Shown: positions 8,641 to 16,513 of the stretch, piece after piece
How the letters are laid out: each line of letters opens with the position of its first letter
How positions within the stretch are numbered: the stretch's first letter is position 1
NCBI GenBank assembly: GCA_947629775.1
Contig: CANRFA010000006.1
Coordinates: forward strand, 23,459 to 87,458
Source of the DNA: an uncultured Oscillospiraceae bacterium
GTDB taxonomy: Bacteria; Bacillota; Clostridia; Oscillospirales; Oscillospiraceae
Length of the DNA stretch: 64,000 nt
Direction of reading: 5' to 3'
Program-made: the position numbers and the translations under genes
Notes under the pieces: generated by a model
Told to the model about the DNA's origin: nothing
Seen by the model: only the letters and a program-made list of their open reading frames with translations
Database searches by the model: none

Positions 8641-8792
8641 CTGCTCCTGGCGTCGGAACTCTCCTTTCCGGGGCGAGGTCCGCGTCCGGCTGCGTGGGAG
8701 CGGGACGCTGGTGCGGGGATCCTGTGGAGGGGAACGGGTCGCCGGCCGGTCCCCGGTTCCCGAATTCTCCGCTTCGCAGGCAAATGTTCCCC

Positions 8793-8836
8793 TTGACAGC
8801 GGGCGTAGACCGGTCTAAAATACTAACAGTGTTAGT
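8793..8836 (+). promoter_or_regulatory. promoter plus palindromic operator of the TetR-MATE operon
   Basis: TTGACA (8793-8798), 17 bp and TAAAAT (8816-8821) give a near-consensus promoter. Directly after the -10 box lies ACTAACAGTGTTAGT (8822-8836), a perfect 7-bp inverted repeat around one G, the kind of site a TetR dimer binds. Binding would cover the transcription start, so autorepression is likely. Confidence 0.8.
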
Positions 8837-8856
8837 TTTGGAAGGAGGAATCCCCT

Positions 8857-9438
8857 GTGCCAAGACAGGGACTGACCCGGCGGGCCGTTGTGGAGACCGC
8901 CGTACAGATGATCGAGGCGAATGGTCTGGACCGCTTTTCGCTGCGGGAACTGGCCCGTACTCTGCAGGTGAAGCCCGCTTCCCTCTACAACCACGTGAAC
9001 AGCGCGGACGATCTGCACACGGAGATCGGGTATTACGCCATCGCCCGCATGAAGGAGGCCCAGCTGGCCGCCATCGATGGAAAGACCGGAGACGAAGCGG
9101 TTCTGGCGCTGGCCATGGCGTATTACCGGTTCGGAAAGGAGCATCCGGAGCTGTACCGGGTGATCCTCTCCCTGCCGATGATCCGAAACGACGCCCTGCA
9201 GACCGCGGCCGGGGACATTGTGGAGCCCATCATGCGGGCCATGGACGCCTATGAGCTGACGCTGGAGCAGAAGATGCACCTGCAGCGGGTCCTGCGCAGC
9301 ATCCTGCACGGATTTCTGACTCAGGAGGCGGCGGGCTGTTTCCGTCACTTCCCGGTGGAGCTTTCGGATAGTCTGCAGATGGCTCTGCGGGGGTTCCTTC
9401 TGCTTCTGCGCAGTCCGGAAAGCGGGGCGAGGGCATGA
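8857..9438 (+). CDS. TetR/AcrR-family transcriptional regulator
   Basis: 193-residue regulator starting at a GTG after GGAAGGAGGAA. Residues 6-55 are the TetR helix-turn-helix (RRAVVETAVQMIEANGLDRFSLRELARTLQVKPASLYNHVNSADDL). The rest is a ligand-binding domain of TetR_C type (about 65-190) with EHPELYRVILSLP. It overlaps the downstream MATE gene by four bases (ATGA). It probably represses its own operon through the palindrome just upstream and is released by a substrate of the pump. Confidence 0.9.
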   Translation: MPRQGLTRRAVVETAVQMIEANGLDRFSLRELARTLQVKPASLYNHVNSADDLHTEIGYYAIARMKEAQLAAIDGKTGDEAVLALAMAYYRFGKEHPELYRVILSLPMIRNDALQTAAGDIVEPIMRAMDAYELTLEQKMHLQRVLRSILHGFLTQEAAGCFRHFPVELSDSLQMALRGFLLLLRSPESGARA

Positions 9439-10787
9439 AGACCGATAAGACCGAGCTGTTCGAGCGCACGCCGGTTCTGCAGGCGGTGCTGGCGCTGGTG
9501 ATTCCCACCGTGATCAGCCAGCTTGTGACGGTGGTCTACAATATGGCGGATACCTTCTTCCTGGGGCAGATCGGGGACCCGGACCAGGTGGCCGCCGCCT
9601 CCATCTGCATGCCGCTCTTTCTGCTGACGACCGGTATGGCCAATCTCTTCGGCATCGGCGGAGCCAGTCTGGTTTCCCGGAGTCTGGGTGTTGGGGACCT
9701 GGAGAAGGTGCGGAGAACCTCCGCCTTCTGTATCTGGACTGCGGCTGTCGCAGCGCTCCTCTACGGGCTTGGCATGATGGCCTTTCGGGACACCATCCTG
9801 CCCATGGCGGGCGCGGACGCGGATACCTTTGGCTTCGGCTGCAGCTATCTGTTCTGGATGCTTACGGTGGGGGCGGTTCCCACAGTTCTGAACGCCGACC
9901 TGGCCCATCTGGTGCGGGCGGAGGGTTACTCCGGCCAGGCCAGCTTTGGCGTGGCGCTGGGCGGGGTGCTGAACATCGTGCTGGATCCGGTCTTCATCTT
10001 CGGTTTCCACATGGAGATTGCCGGGGCGGCCATCGCCACCATGCTCTCCAACCTGATCGCCCTGCTGTACTTTATTGTCCTGATCCTCCGGAAGAGGGGC
10101 GCCTTCCACATCACCCTGGATCCCCGGGCGTACTCCATCGGGTACGGGATCCCGAAAGAGGTTCTGCTGGTGGGGCTGCCCAGCAGCGTCATGAATTTGA
10201 TGGCCATCTTCTCCAATATCACGCTCAACCGCCTGCTGGCGGCGTACTGCAACGAGGCGGTAGCGGGAATCGGGATCGCGAAGAAGATCGATATGATGGC
10301 CTTCGCCATCGCCAACGGGCTTTCCCAGGGCGTGATTCCCCTGATCGGCTACAACTACGCCACCCGGAATGTGCAGCGCATGCGAAGCGCCATGCGGGTG
10401 ACCCTGCTGCTGAGTCTGGCCGTCACCACGGTGGGAGCCGTTCTGCTGTTCACTTGCGCGAATCCTCTCGTGCGGGCCTTCATTGCCGATGCGGAGACGG
10501 TGCGCTATGGCAGCCTCTTTCAGAGGATCATCTGCATCACGGGACCCTTCACGGCGATTTCGACGGTCATCCTCTCCATTTTCCAGGCGGTGGGCCAGAA
10601 GGGAAAGCCTCTGTTTCTCTCCATGCTGCGTAAAGGTGGTCTGGACGTGCCGTTCATGTATTTGCTGGACGCGACGGTGGGCGTGAACGGGATCGCCTGG
10701 GCCACGCCCATTGCGGACACCGGCGCCATGCTGATGGCCGTCCTTCTGTTTGTGCCGCTCTGGAGGGAGATGAGCCGGGAGACATGA
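9435..10787 (+). CDS. MATE-family multidrug/cation antiporter
   Basis: 450-residue membrane protein with about 12 hydrophobic segments arranged as two MatE repeats (VLALVIPTVISQLVTVVYNMADTFFLGQIG at the N-terminus; LLVGLPSSVMNLMAIFSNITLNRLLA starting the second half; QGVIPLIGYNYATRNVQRM). It exports drugs or metabolites by Na+ or H+ antiport. The start codon overlaps the TetR stop, so expression is translationally coupled and controlled by that repressor. Confidence 0.92.
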   Translation: MKTDKTELFERTPVLQAVLALVIPTVISQLVTVVYNMADTFFLGQIGDPDQVAAASICMPLFLLTTGMANLFGIGGASLVSRSLGVGDLEKVRRTSAFCIWTAAVAALLYGLGMMAFRDTILPMAGADADTFGFGCSYLFWMLTVGAVPTVLNADLAHLVRAEGYSGQASFGVALGGVLNIVLDPVFIFGFHMEIAGAAIATMLSNLIALLYFIVLILRKRGAFHITLDPRAYSIGYGIPKEVLLVGLPSSVMNLMAIFSNITLNRLLAAYCNEAVAGIGIAKKIDMMAFAIANGLSQGVIPLIGYNYATRNVQRMRSAMRVTLLLSLAVTTVGAVLLFTCANPLVRAFIADAETVRYGSLFQRIICITGPFTAISTVILSIFQAVGQKGKPLFLSMLRKGGLDVPFMYLLDATVGVNGIAWATPIADTGAMLMAVLLFVPLWREMSRET

Positions 10788-11161
10788 ACCCACCCGGTAC
10801 GGCCGGTACGGGTCCGTCTTCTTCAGAGGCGTGTTTGAGCCTGTGGGGAACCGGATCTGTCCGGTCAGAGGGAGACCGGAGAGGGCGAGGCTTTGAAAAC
10901 AGGATACGAAGACAGAGACCGGCGCCCGGACTGCGTTGGTCTCTGTCTTTCGGCCTGGGGCTGGAACTGCGTATTCCGTGCCTCGTGTTGCGCAGCGATA
11001 CAGGGGCAGACGAGGCAGGGAGAAGAATCCGCCATGTCCGGGTCCGGAAAAAGAACACGGCGCGGCTGGGAGCCGCGCCGTGGGAAGAGCAGGGATCTGC
11101 CCTGGAAGTTCACGAGAGGGGATGGATCGAACGGGAAGATGTCCGGTCCGGGAGACGAAGG
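10788..11161. other. intergenic region between MATE and YcxB-like genes
   Basis: No credible coding sequence is seen. It holds a 12-bp hairpin (AAGACAGAGACC at 10909-10920 with GGTCTCTGTCTT at 10938-10949, weak T tract), which may end the MATE transcript, and the strong minus-strand terminator at 11046-11082. Confidence 0.6.
11046..11082 (-). terminator. rho-independent terminator of the YcxB-like gene
   Basis: CACGGCGCGGCT, loop GGG and AGCCGCGCCGTG form a perfect 12-bp stem. On the minus strand it is followed by TTCTTTTT. Confidence 0.85.
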
Positions 11162-11761
11162 CTACTTCAGCCGGCGGGGACCGCTGCCGGGCAGTTTGAA
11201 GTCGAAATGGAAGTCCGGCCTTGGCAGATGCCGGTAGGAGAGCTTCTCGGCTTTCTTTCCGCAGCGGGACTCCAGAAGGGAGACCAGGTCGGCGCCGTCT
11301 CCGCTGCTGACGTGGGCCTTGTCGAGAACGATTCCCTGGCCATCCTTGAGGATCACGTAGCAGCGCTCGTCGGTTTCCAGCAGGCGGAAGCACTGGGAGT
11401 AGGGGTAGCGGGCGCTCCCCTTGGCGTTGGTGGCGACGATGTGGGACTTGTCCAGCAGGTAATCGTTGCGGACAACGCTCTTGTCCATGTCCATCCAGGA
11501 CTTCTTCCCCATGGACCGGTAGACATTCAGGACCCGGGCCCCGAAGAACAGTCCCACCACGAAGAAGAAGGCCACCAGAGCCGGATGTCCGTTCTTCCGC
11601 AGGGCGATGAAGGACGCCACAAAGGCGCAGACGCACCACACGAGGCCCACCAGGCGTTCCTTGCGGGCGACGGAGGGGTCGATGGTTTTGCTGACGACCC
11701 ACTGCAGTTCTTCCAGGCAGTCGGTGTCGTACATGGTGTAGGTGCTCAGTTTCAGGGCCAT
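11162..11761 (-). CDS. YcxB-like membrane protein
   Basis: 199-residue protein with two adjacent transmembrane segments at about 40-80 (LVGLVWCVCAFVASFIALR, then LVAFFFVVGLFFGARVL). A cytoplasmic domain follows in which YPYSQCFRLLETDERCYVILKDGQGIVLDK matches the YcxB-like C-terminal domain (the Y..I..I.E....F.L......I.P pattern). The function of the family is not known. It is transcribed alone from a clear promoter and has its own terminator. Confidence 0.75.
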   Translation of the reverse strand: MALKLSTYTMYDTDCLEELQWVVSKTIDPSVARKERLVGLVWCVCAFVASFIALRKNGHPALVAFFFVVGLFFGARVLNVYRSMGKKSWMDMDKSVVRNDYLLDKSHIVATNAKGSARYPYSQCFRLLETDERCYVILKDGQGIVLDKAHVSSGDGADLVSLLESRCGKKAEKLSYRHLPRPDFHFDFKLPGSGPRRLK

Positions 11762-11805
11762 GGAGAGCTCCCCCTTTCCGGATTGGCAGGGATTCTGTAC
11801 GCATC

Positions 11806-11834
11806 ATTATAAGCCAGCGCCGGGGTGCCGTCAA
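11806..11834 (-). promoter_or_regulatory. promoter of the YcxB-like gene
   Basis: On the minus strand TTGACG (11834-11829), 17 bp and TATAAT (11811-11806), about 45 bases before the ATG. Confidence 0.8.
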
Positions 11835-11866
11835 GAAACCGCGGACCGGGCCGGCGAAAATTCCCC

Positions 11867-11895
11867 TTGCCTCGGACCGGAAGATCCTGTAAACT
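11867..11895 (+). promoter_or_regulatory. promoter of the PatB/MalY gene
   Basis: TTGCCT (11867-11872), 17 bp and TAAACT (11890-11895), about 95 bases before the GTG start. Confidence 0.5.
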
Positions 11896-11989
11896 GGTGG
11901 AGCGCGGCCAAGGCGGCGCGCGCCGCTCGGATGCCCCTTCCCGGGCGGGGAGCGGCGGCAGACAGAGAATCCGAAAGGAGTGCATCCTG

Positions 11990-13168
11990 GTGCGATACGA
12001 TTTTGACGAGATCCTGGACCGCAGGAACACCAACAGCCTGAAGTACGACTTCGCGGTGGAAAACGGTCTGCCGGCGGATGTGCTGCCCCTCTGGGTGGCG
12101 GACATGGACTTCCGGGCGCCCCGGCCGGTGCTGGACGCCCTCCAGCGGGCGGTGCGGCACGGCGTGTTCGGATACAGCGACGCGAAGGAGGACTATGCCA
12201 GGACTCTGCAGGCCTGGTTCGCGGAGAGCTTCGGGTGGAAGCCCGAGACGGAGTGGCTGGTGAAGACGCCCGGCGTGGTCTACGCGCTGGCGACGGCGGT
12301 GCGGTCTCTGACCGAGCCGGGAGACAGCGTCCTCATCCAGCCTCCGGTCTACCGGCCGTTCTTCAACGTGGCCCGGAACAACGGGCGAAAGGTGGTGGAG
12401 AGCCGTCTGGTATACGAGAACGGCCGCTACACCATCGACTTTGCCGACTTCGAGGCGAAGGTGGCCGCGGAGCGCCCGAAGATGTTTATCCTCTGCTCTC
12501 CCCATAATCCCGTCTGCCGGGTGTGGACCCGGGAAGAGCTGGAGCGCATGGGGGCCATCTGCCGGGAATACGGAGTGATCGTTGTCTCGGATGAGATCCA
12601 CTGCGACTTCACCCTGCCGGGCCATCCCCACACGGTCTTCCTGCAGGCCTGCCCGGAGATGGAAGATCAGGCCATTATCTGCACCGCGCCCAGTAAGACC
12701 TTCAACCTGGCCGGGCTGCAGGCCTCCGGCATATGGATTCCGAATCCCGAGATGAGGAAGAAGTTCCGCCGGGAGATGTCCGCGGAAGGGATCGGACACC
12801 TGAACGCCCTGGGACTGGTGGCCTGTCAGGCGGCCTATGCGGAGGGCCGGGAGTGGCTGGAGCAACTGAGGGCCTATCTGCAGAGCAATCTGGATTATGT
12901 GCGCGCCTTCCTGGCGGAGAACCTGCCGGAAATCCGCCTGGTGGAGCCGGAGGGAACCTATTTTGCCTGGCTGGACTGCACGGGACTGGGGCTGGAGGCG
13001 AAGGAGCTCAACGACCTCATCGTACACCAGGCGAAACTGTGGCTGGATGCCGGGGATATGTTCGGCGGCGGCGCGGAGCTGTTCCAGCGGGTGGTGCTGG
13101 CCTGTCCGAGGGCCACGCTCCAGGAGGCCATGGGACGGCTGAAGCGGGCCCTGGACGCCCGGAACTGA
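11990..13168 (+). CDS. PatB/MalY-type PLP-dependent C-S lyase/aminotransferase
   Basis: 392-residue fold-type I PLP enzyme. The GTG at 11990 is chosen because AAAGGAG lies nine bases upstream and the product begins MRYDFDEILDRRNTNSLKYD, the usual PatB/MalY start. Signatures are LPLWVADMDFRAPRPVLDAL, CSPHNPVCRVWTREEL, VVSDEIHCDFTLPG and the Schiff-base Lys236 in APSKTFNLAGLQ. Family members cleave cystathionine or cysteine (beta-lyase, giving homocysteine or H2S) and some also repress transcription (MalY). It is monocistronic, with a bidirectional terminator behind it. Confidence 0.9.
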   Translation: MRYDFDEILDRRNTNSLKYDFAVENGLPADVLPLWVADMDFRAPRPVLDALQRAVRHGVFGYSDAKEDYARTLQAWFAESFGWKPETEWLVKTPGVVYALATAVRSLTEPGDSVLIQPPVYRPFFNVARNNGRKVVESRLVYENGRYTIDFADFEAKVAAERPKMFILCSPHNPVCRVWTREELERMGAICREYGVIVVSDEIHCDFTLPGHPHTVFLQACPEMEDQAIICTAPSKTFNLAGLQASGIWIPNPEMRKKFRREMSAEGIGHLNALGLVACQAAYAEGREWLEQLRAYLQSNLDYVRAFLAENLPEIRLVEPEGTYFAWLDCTGLGLEAKELNDLIVHQAKLWLDAGDMFGGGAELFQRVVLACPRATLQEAMGRLKRALDARN

Positions 13169-13274
13169 GCCGCAGATCCTCGGATCCGGAAAGCGGATTG
13201 GAAGAGCCGGGTTCCGGGCCGGCGCGGAAGAGAAACCGTCCAGATCCGGATGTCTCAGGGCGAAACGAACAGAA

Positions 13275-13314
13275 AGGCGGGGCCAATATCCACGCACGGA
13301 TACCGGCCCCGCCT
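13275..13314. terminator. bidirectional terminator
   Basis: AGGCGGGGCC and GGCCCCGCCT form a perfect 10-bp stem with TGTTTT on the plus side and TTTCTG on the minus side, between convergent PatB/MalY and DMT genes. Confidence 0.8.
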
Positions 13315-13322
13315 GTTTTGCG

Positions 13323-14216
13323 TCAGGAGGCCAGGGAGTTGAGAATCATGCCGGCCACAATGAGGGCGATGCCGGCGAAGGAGACGGGAGAGGGCATGCT
13401 GTCGTGGAGGAAGATCACGCCCAGCAGAAGGGTGAAGATCACTTCGCCGGACTGGGTGGCCTCGATGACCGCCAGCTGCCTGGGGTTGTCCCGCACCAGG
13501 TCCGTGGCCCGGAAGAAGAGAAGCGTGGCCAGCACGCCGGAGAAAAAGGCGACGCAGAGGGACTGAACCGTCTGTCCCGGAGAGGGCGGCCCGGCCTGGA
13601 GGAAGGCGGCGGCCGCGCAGACAAGCCAGAAGGGGATGCTGCACAGCGTCATCCCGAAGACCCGCTGCGGGGTGGAGAAGCGGTCCGCGCAGACCTGCAT
13701 CATCTTGCGGTTGCCCAGCGGGTAGGAGAAGGCCGCCACGGCGGTGGCGAGAATGGGCGGGAGAATGCTCTGCTGCGCTCCGGTTCCCAGGTGGGGAATC
13801 TGCATGACGAAGATCCCGAAGAGGATCAGGCAGGAGAGCAGCAGGTTCCGCACCGGCAGCCTGCGCCCGAACAACGGGGTGAGAAGAATGCCGGCCACGA
13901 TGGTGAACTGCCAGATGGCGGCGGTGAACCAGCTCTCGGCGAAGGTGGAGGCCAGGGACAGGGGGGCGTAGAACAGCCCGAAGCCCACGGTGCTCCAGAG
14001 CAGCCAGGGGAGTGGGCGGGTCCGGATGTCCTCCAGAACCGGACGGATCCGGTTGCCCCGGCACAGGGCCACGGCCAGAATGGGCAGGGTGAAGAAGTAC
14101 CGCAGAGCGGCGCTCCAGAGCCAGTAGCCTCCGGAGAGGTTCATGGCCCGGTTGAGAACAAACGTGAAAGCGAAGAAGAACGAGCCGAGAATGCCAAGGA
14201 AAAGTGCTTTGCGCAT
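13323..14216 (-). CDS. DMT-superfamily transporter (multidrug resistance efflux-like)
   Basis: 297-residue membrane protein with about ten hydrophobic helices in two EamA-like halves. The ATG at 14216 is chosen because GGAGG lies eight to nine bases upstream and the product starts MRKALFLGILGSFFFAFTFVLNRAMNLSGG; the track start 16 codons earlier has no site. Features are SGGYWLWSAALRYFFTLPILA, GFGLFYAPLSLAS and IEATQSGEVIFTLLLGVIFLHD in the second half. It resembles the EmrE-like multidrug efflux branch of DMT; the substrate is unknown. Confidence 0.85.
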   Translation of the reverse strand: MRKALFLGILGSFFFAFTFVLNRAMNLSGGYWLWSAALRYFFTLPILAVALCRGNRIRPVLEDIRTRPLPWLLWSTVGFGLFYAPLSLASTFAESWFTAAIWQFTIVAGILLTPLFGRRLPVRNLLLSCLILFGIFVMQIPHLGTGAQQSILPPILATAVAAFSYPLGNRKMMQVCADRFSTPQRVFGMTLCSIPFWLVCAAAAFLQAGPPSPGQTVQSLCVAFFSGVLATLLFFRATDLVRDNPRQLAVIEATQSGEVIFTLLLGVIFLHDSMPSPVSFAGIALIVAGMILNSLAS

Positions 14217-14269
14217 GGGAGAAGCCTCCGGTCTGATGAAAGGATTGCAGGAAAAGCATAGCACAAAGA

Positions 14270-14289
14270 GGCCGGTATGTCTACCGGCC
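14270..14289. promoter_or_regulatory. inverted repeat in the DMT/PHP divergent region
   Basis: GGCCGGTA, spacer TGTC, TACCGGCC is a perfect 8-bp inverted repeat. It lies just upstream of a likely minus-strand -10 (TGC-TATGCT near 14255-14260), about where the -35 of the DMT promoter would be, so it may be an operator. It could also simply be a hairpin. Confidence 0.35.
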
Positions 14290-14350
14290 CGATGTGATTT
14301 TCTGCCGTCCGGGGCCGAAGAGCGGCGGAAAAAGGGGAAGAGCGGTCTTC

Positions 14351-14379
14351 TTTACAGGGCCGGGAACGGCTGGTATAAT
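14351..14379 (+). promoter_or_regulatory. promoter of the PHP-domain gene
   Basis: TTTACA (14351-14356), 17 bp and TATAAT (14374-14379) with an extended TGG before the -10. Confidence 0.75.
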
Positions 14380-14409
14380 GGCGGCGACGAAGAATGAGGA
14401 GGAATCGCC

Positions 14410-15378
14410 ATGGAAAAAGGGATCGTGCGCCGCGCCGCGACGGGAATCCGGGAACTGCTGGAAGGAACTGCGCCGGAACCGGAGAAGATCGGAGAGGCCA
14501 GCCTGGCGGATCTCCATATGCACAGCCAGGCCTCGGACGGGACGGATACGCCCCGGGGACTGCTGGAGCGGGCCGGAAACCGGGGCGTTTGCGTGGCGGG
14601 CCTTACGGATCACGATACGATCGCGGGTGTGGAGGCTTTGAACGCCGGCGTTCCGGAGGGGGTCTTCTTTGTACCGGGAATCGAGTTTTCCTGCAAGGAC
14701 GAGGGAGGAAAGTGCCACATTCTCGGGTATGCCTGCGATACCGCCCATCCGCAGTTTCGCGCCGTGCTGGAGAGAGGCCAGAGCCTGCGGCGGCAGAAAC
14801 TGGACCGGCGGCTGGCCTTTCTGGAGGAAGAGGTCGGCATCCGCTTTCCCCGGGAGGAAGTGGACCATCTCTACGACATGGTGGGGGCCGGACAGAGCGT
14901 CGGCAAACCCCATCTGGGCAACCTGCTGGTGAAATACGGCCTGGCGACGGACCGGAATCAGGCGATCCGGGAGATCGTCAACCGCTGCCCCACGGAGGAC
15001 GCCCGCGTGGAAGCGGCCATGGCGGTTTCCGCCATCCGGACCTCCGGCGGCATATCCGTGTGGGCCCATCCCATGGGGGGAGAAGGCGAGAAGCGCATCG
15101 GGTGGGACGCCTTTCTGAGGCTGCTTGGCATCCTGATGGATTATGGTCTGCGGGGGCTGGAGTGCTTTTACTCCCGCTTCCCGCTGGAACTGTGCGAGCG
15201 GCTGGCGGAGGAAGCCCGGGCCCGGGGGCTGTGGATTTCCGGCGGCAGCGACTGCCACGGAACCAACAAGCCCATTCTGGCGGGAACCCTGAACGCGGAG
15301 GGCATCCCGGTTTCCCCGAAGCGTCTGAGCATTCTGCCCGCTCTGGCGGACCGCCTCCAGACCCTGGGAGAGCGCTGA
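14410..15378 (+). CDS. PHP-domain phosphoesterase
   Basis: 322-residue metal-dependent phosphoesterase with AGGAGGA before its ATG. PHP motifs: ADLHMHSQASDGTDTP (motif I HxH, about residues 34-50), GLTDHDTIAGVEAL (motif II), FVPGIEFSCKDEGGKCHILGY, ISVWAHPMGGEGE and the final GGSDCHGTNKP. The gene is closest in appearance to the TrpH/YciV-type enzymes, which act on nucleotides or RNA 5' ends such as 3',5'-nucleoside bisphosphates; the substrate here is not determined. It is monocistronic and convergent to a LysR gene, and I see no strong terminator in the 103-base gap. Confidence 0.85.
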   Translation: MEKGIVRRAATGIRELLEGTAPEPEKIGEASLADLHMHSQASDGTDTPRGLLERAGNRGVCVAGLTDHDTIAGVEALNAGVPEGVFFVPGIEFSCKDEGGKCHILGYACDTAHPQFRAVLERGQSLRRQKLDRRLAFLEEEVGIRFPREEVDHLYDMVGAGQSVGKPHLGNLLVKYGLATDRNQAIREIVNRCPTEDARVEAAMAVSAIRTSGGISVWAHPMGGEGEKRIGWDAFLRLLGILMDYGLRGLECFYSRFPLELCERLAEEARARGLWISGGSDCHGTNKPILAGTLNAEGIPVSPKRLSILPALADRLQTLGER

Positions 15379-15481
15379 GAAGCGGCAGAAGCGGGGAAGA
15401 AACTGTCCGAAGCGGCCCCGCGGGGAGGGAATGGAAGGTCCCGCTCCCCGAAGAAAGGAACCGGCTGGTCGGGCGCCAGGA

Positions 15482-16399
15482 TTATGTCTGTTCTTCCCCC
15501 TGCGGGGATTCCTCCCCGGGGAAGTGCTGACGGAGACAGTTCAGAAAGGCCGTCCCGGCGGGGGACAGGGCGGCGTCCTGCCGCCGCACCAGATACAGCT
15601 GCCAGCGGGGAGCGCTCTTCGGCAGGGGGAAGCAGAATCCGTCCGGCGGAAGATCCCCCCAGCAGCCGTCTGGAAGAATGGCGGCCGCGGTTCCCAGGCG
15701 CGTCAGCGCCAGCAGGGCGTTGAGGTCGTCCGTCCGGGCGATGACCTGGGGCATGAAACCGGCCATGCGCCCGACGTGGGCCGTGAGATGCTCGAAGACG
15801 TCTCCGTCCTGGGAGAGAACCGCGAAGGGCCAGCGGCGCAGATCCGTCGGGGCCTTGGGCTGCGCTCCCAGGCGGCGGATTCCCACCGCCACCAGGGGTT
15901 CTTCCCGCAGAAGTTCCGTGACCCGGCCCGCGCCGGGATCCGGGGGCGGTTCCAGGGTGGAGCGGGAGAGAAAGCGGAAGTCCGGTTCCGGGGCCGATCC
16001 GTCGCCAGGGGTTTTTGGCTCTGTCAGGCGGAAGAGATGGAGGGGCGTCTCGGGGGAGGTCGCCGCGAAAGCGGACAGAACGGGGGCCAGCAGGGAGGGA
16101 AAGGCCTCCCAGGCCAGGAGAAGAGGAGCGCCCGGTTCCGCCTTTCCGGCCAGCATGGCGGCCATGCCCTGATCCAGAGTCTGCAGGACCTTCCGGGCGC
16201 ATTCGGCGAACTGTTCCCCGTTGGCGTTCAGCCGCAGCCGGCGGCCCAGGCGGTCGAAGAGCGGGAATCCCAGGTCTTCCTCCAGATGGGCGATGTTCTT
16301 ACTGAGGTTGGATTGGGAAATGCCGAAGAGCTTTGCAGTGTACGTCATATGGGAATTCTGGCTCAGCAGAAGGAACTGGCGGATGATTTCAGTTTCCAT
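15482..16399 (-). CDS. LysR-family transcriptional regulator
   Basis: 305-residue regulator. The true start is the ATG at 16399 (METEIIRQFLLLSQNSHMTYTAKLFGISQSNLSKNIAHLEEDLGFPLFDR), a textbook LysR winged helix-turn-helix, with GGAGG upstream. The track's 783-residue ORF runs 478 codons too far through the antisense of the esterase. The remaining residues (about 90-300) are the effector-binding domain. It is divergent from the carboxylesterase-GH30 operon, which is the usual target arrangement for LysR proteins. The likely -10 (TGC-TATACT, 16438-16433, minus strand) is extended. Confidence 0.9.
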   Translation of the reverse strand: METEIIRQFLLLSQNSHMTYTAKLFGISQSNLSKNIAHLEEDLGFPLFDRLGRRLRLNANGEQFAECARKVLQTLDQGMAAMLAGKAEPGAPLLLAWEAFPSLLAPVLSAFAATSPETPLHLFRLTEPKTPGDGSAPEPDFRFLSRSTLEPPPDPGAGRVTELLREEPLVAVGIRRLGAQPKAPTDLRRWPFAVLSQDGDVFEHLTAHVGRMAGFMPQVIARTDDLNALLALTRLGTAAAILPDGCWGDLPPDGFCFPLPKSAPRWQLYLVRRQDAALSPAGTAFLNCLRQHFPGEESPQGEEQT

Positions 16400-16513
16400 G
16401 GTACGCGCCTCCATTCGTTCGGGTTCGGAAGGAGTATAGCACAGGCAGAGCCGAAATGCCAGCGAAACCGCCAGGAGTGCGGGACGGGACGAAGAGAAAG
16501 GAGGAGAGCGCAT

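Noticed and set aside
6476-8863. 795-residue minus-strand ORF
   Set aside because: His/Gln/Gly-rich antisense shadow of the TRAP permease that also crosses a terminator and the TetR promoter.
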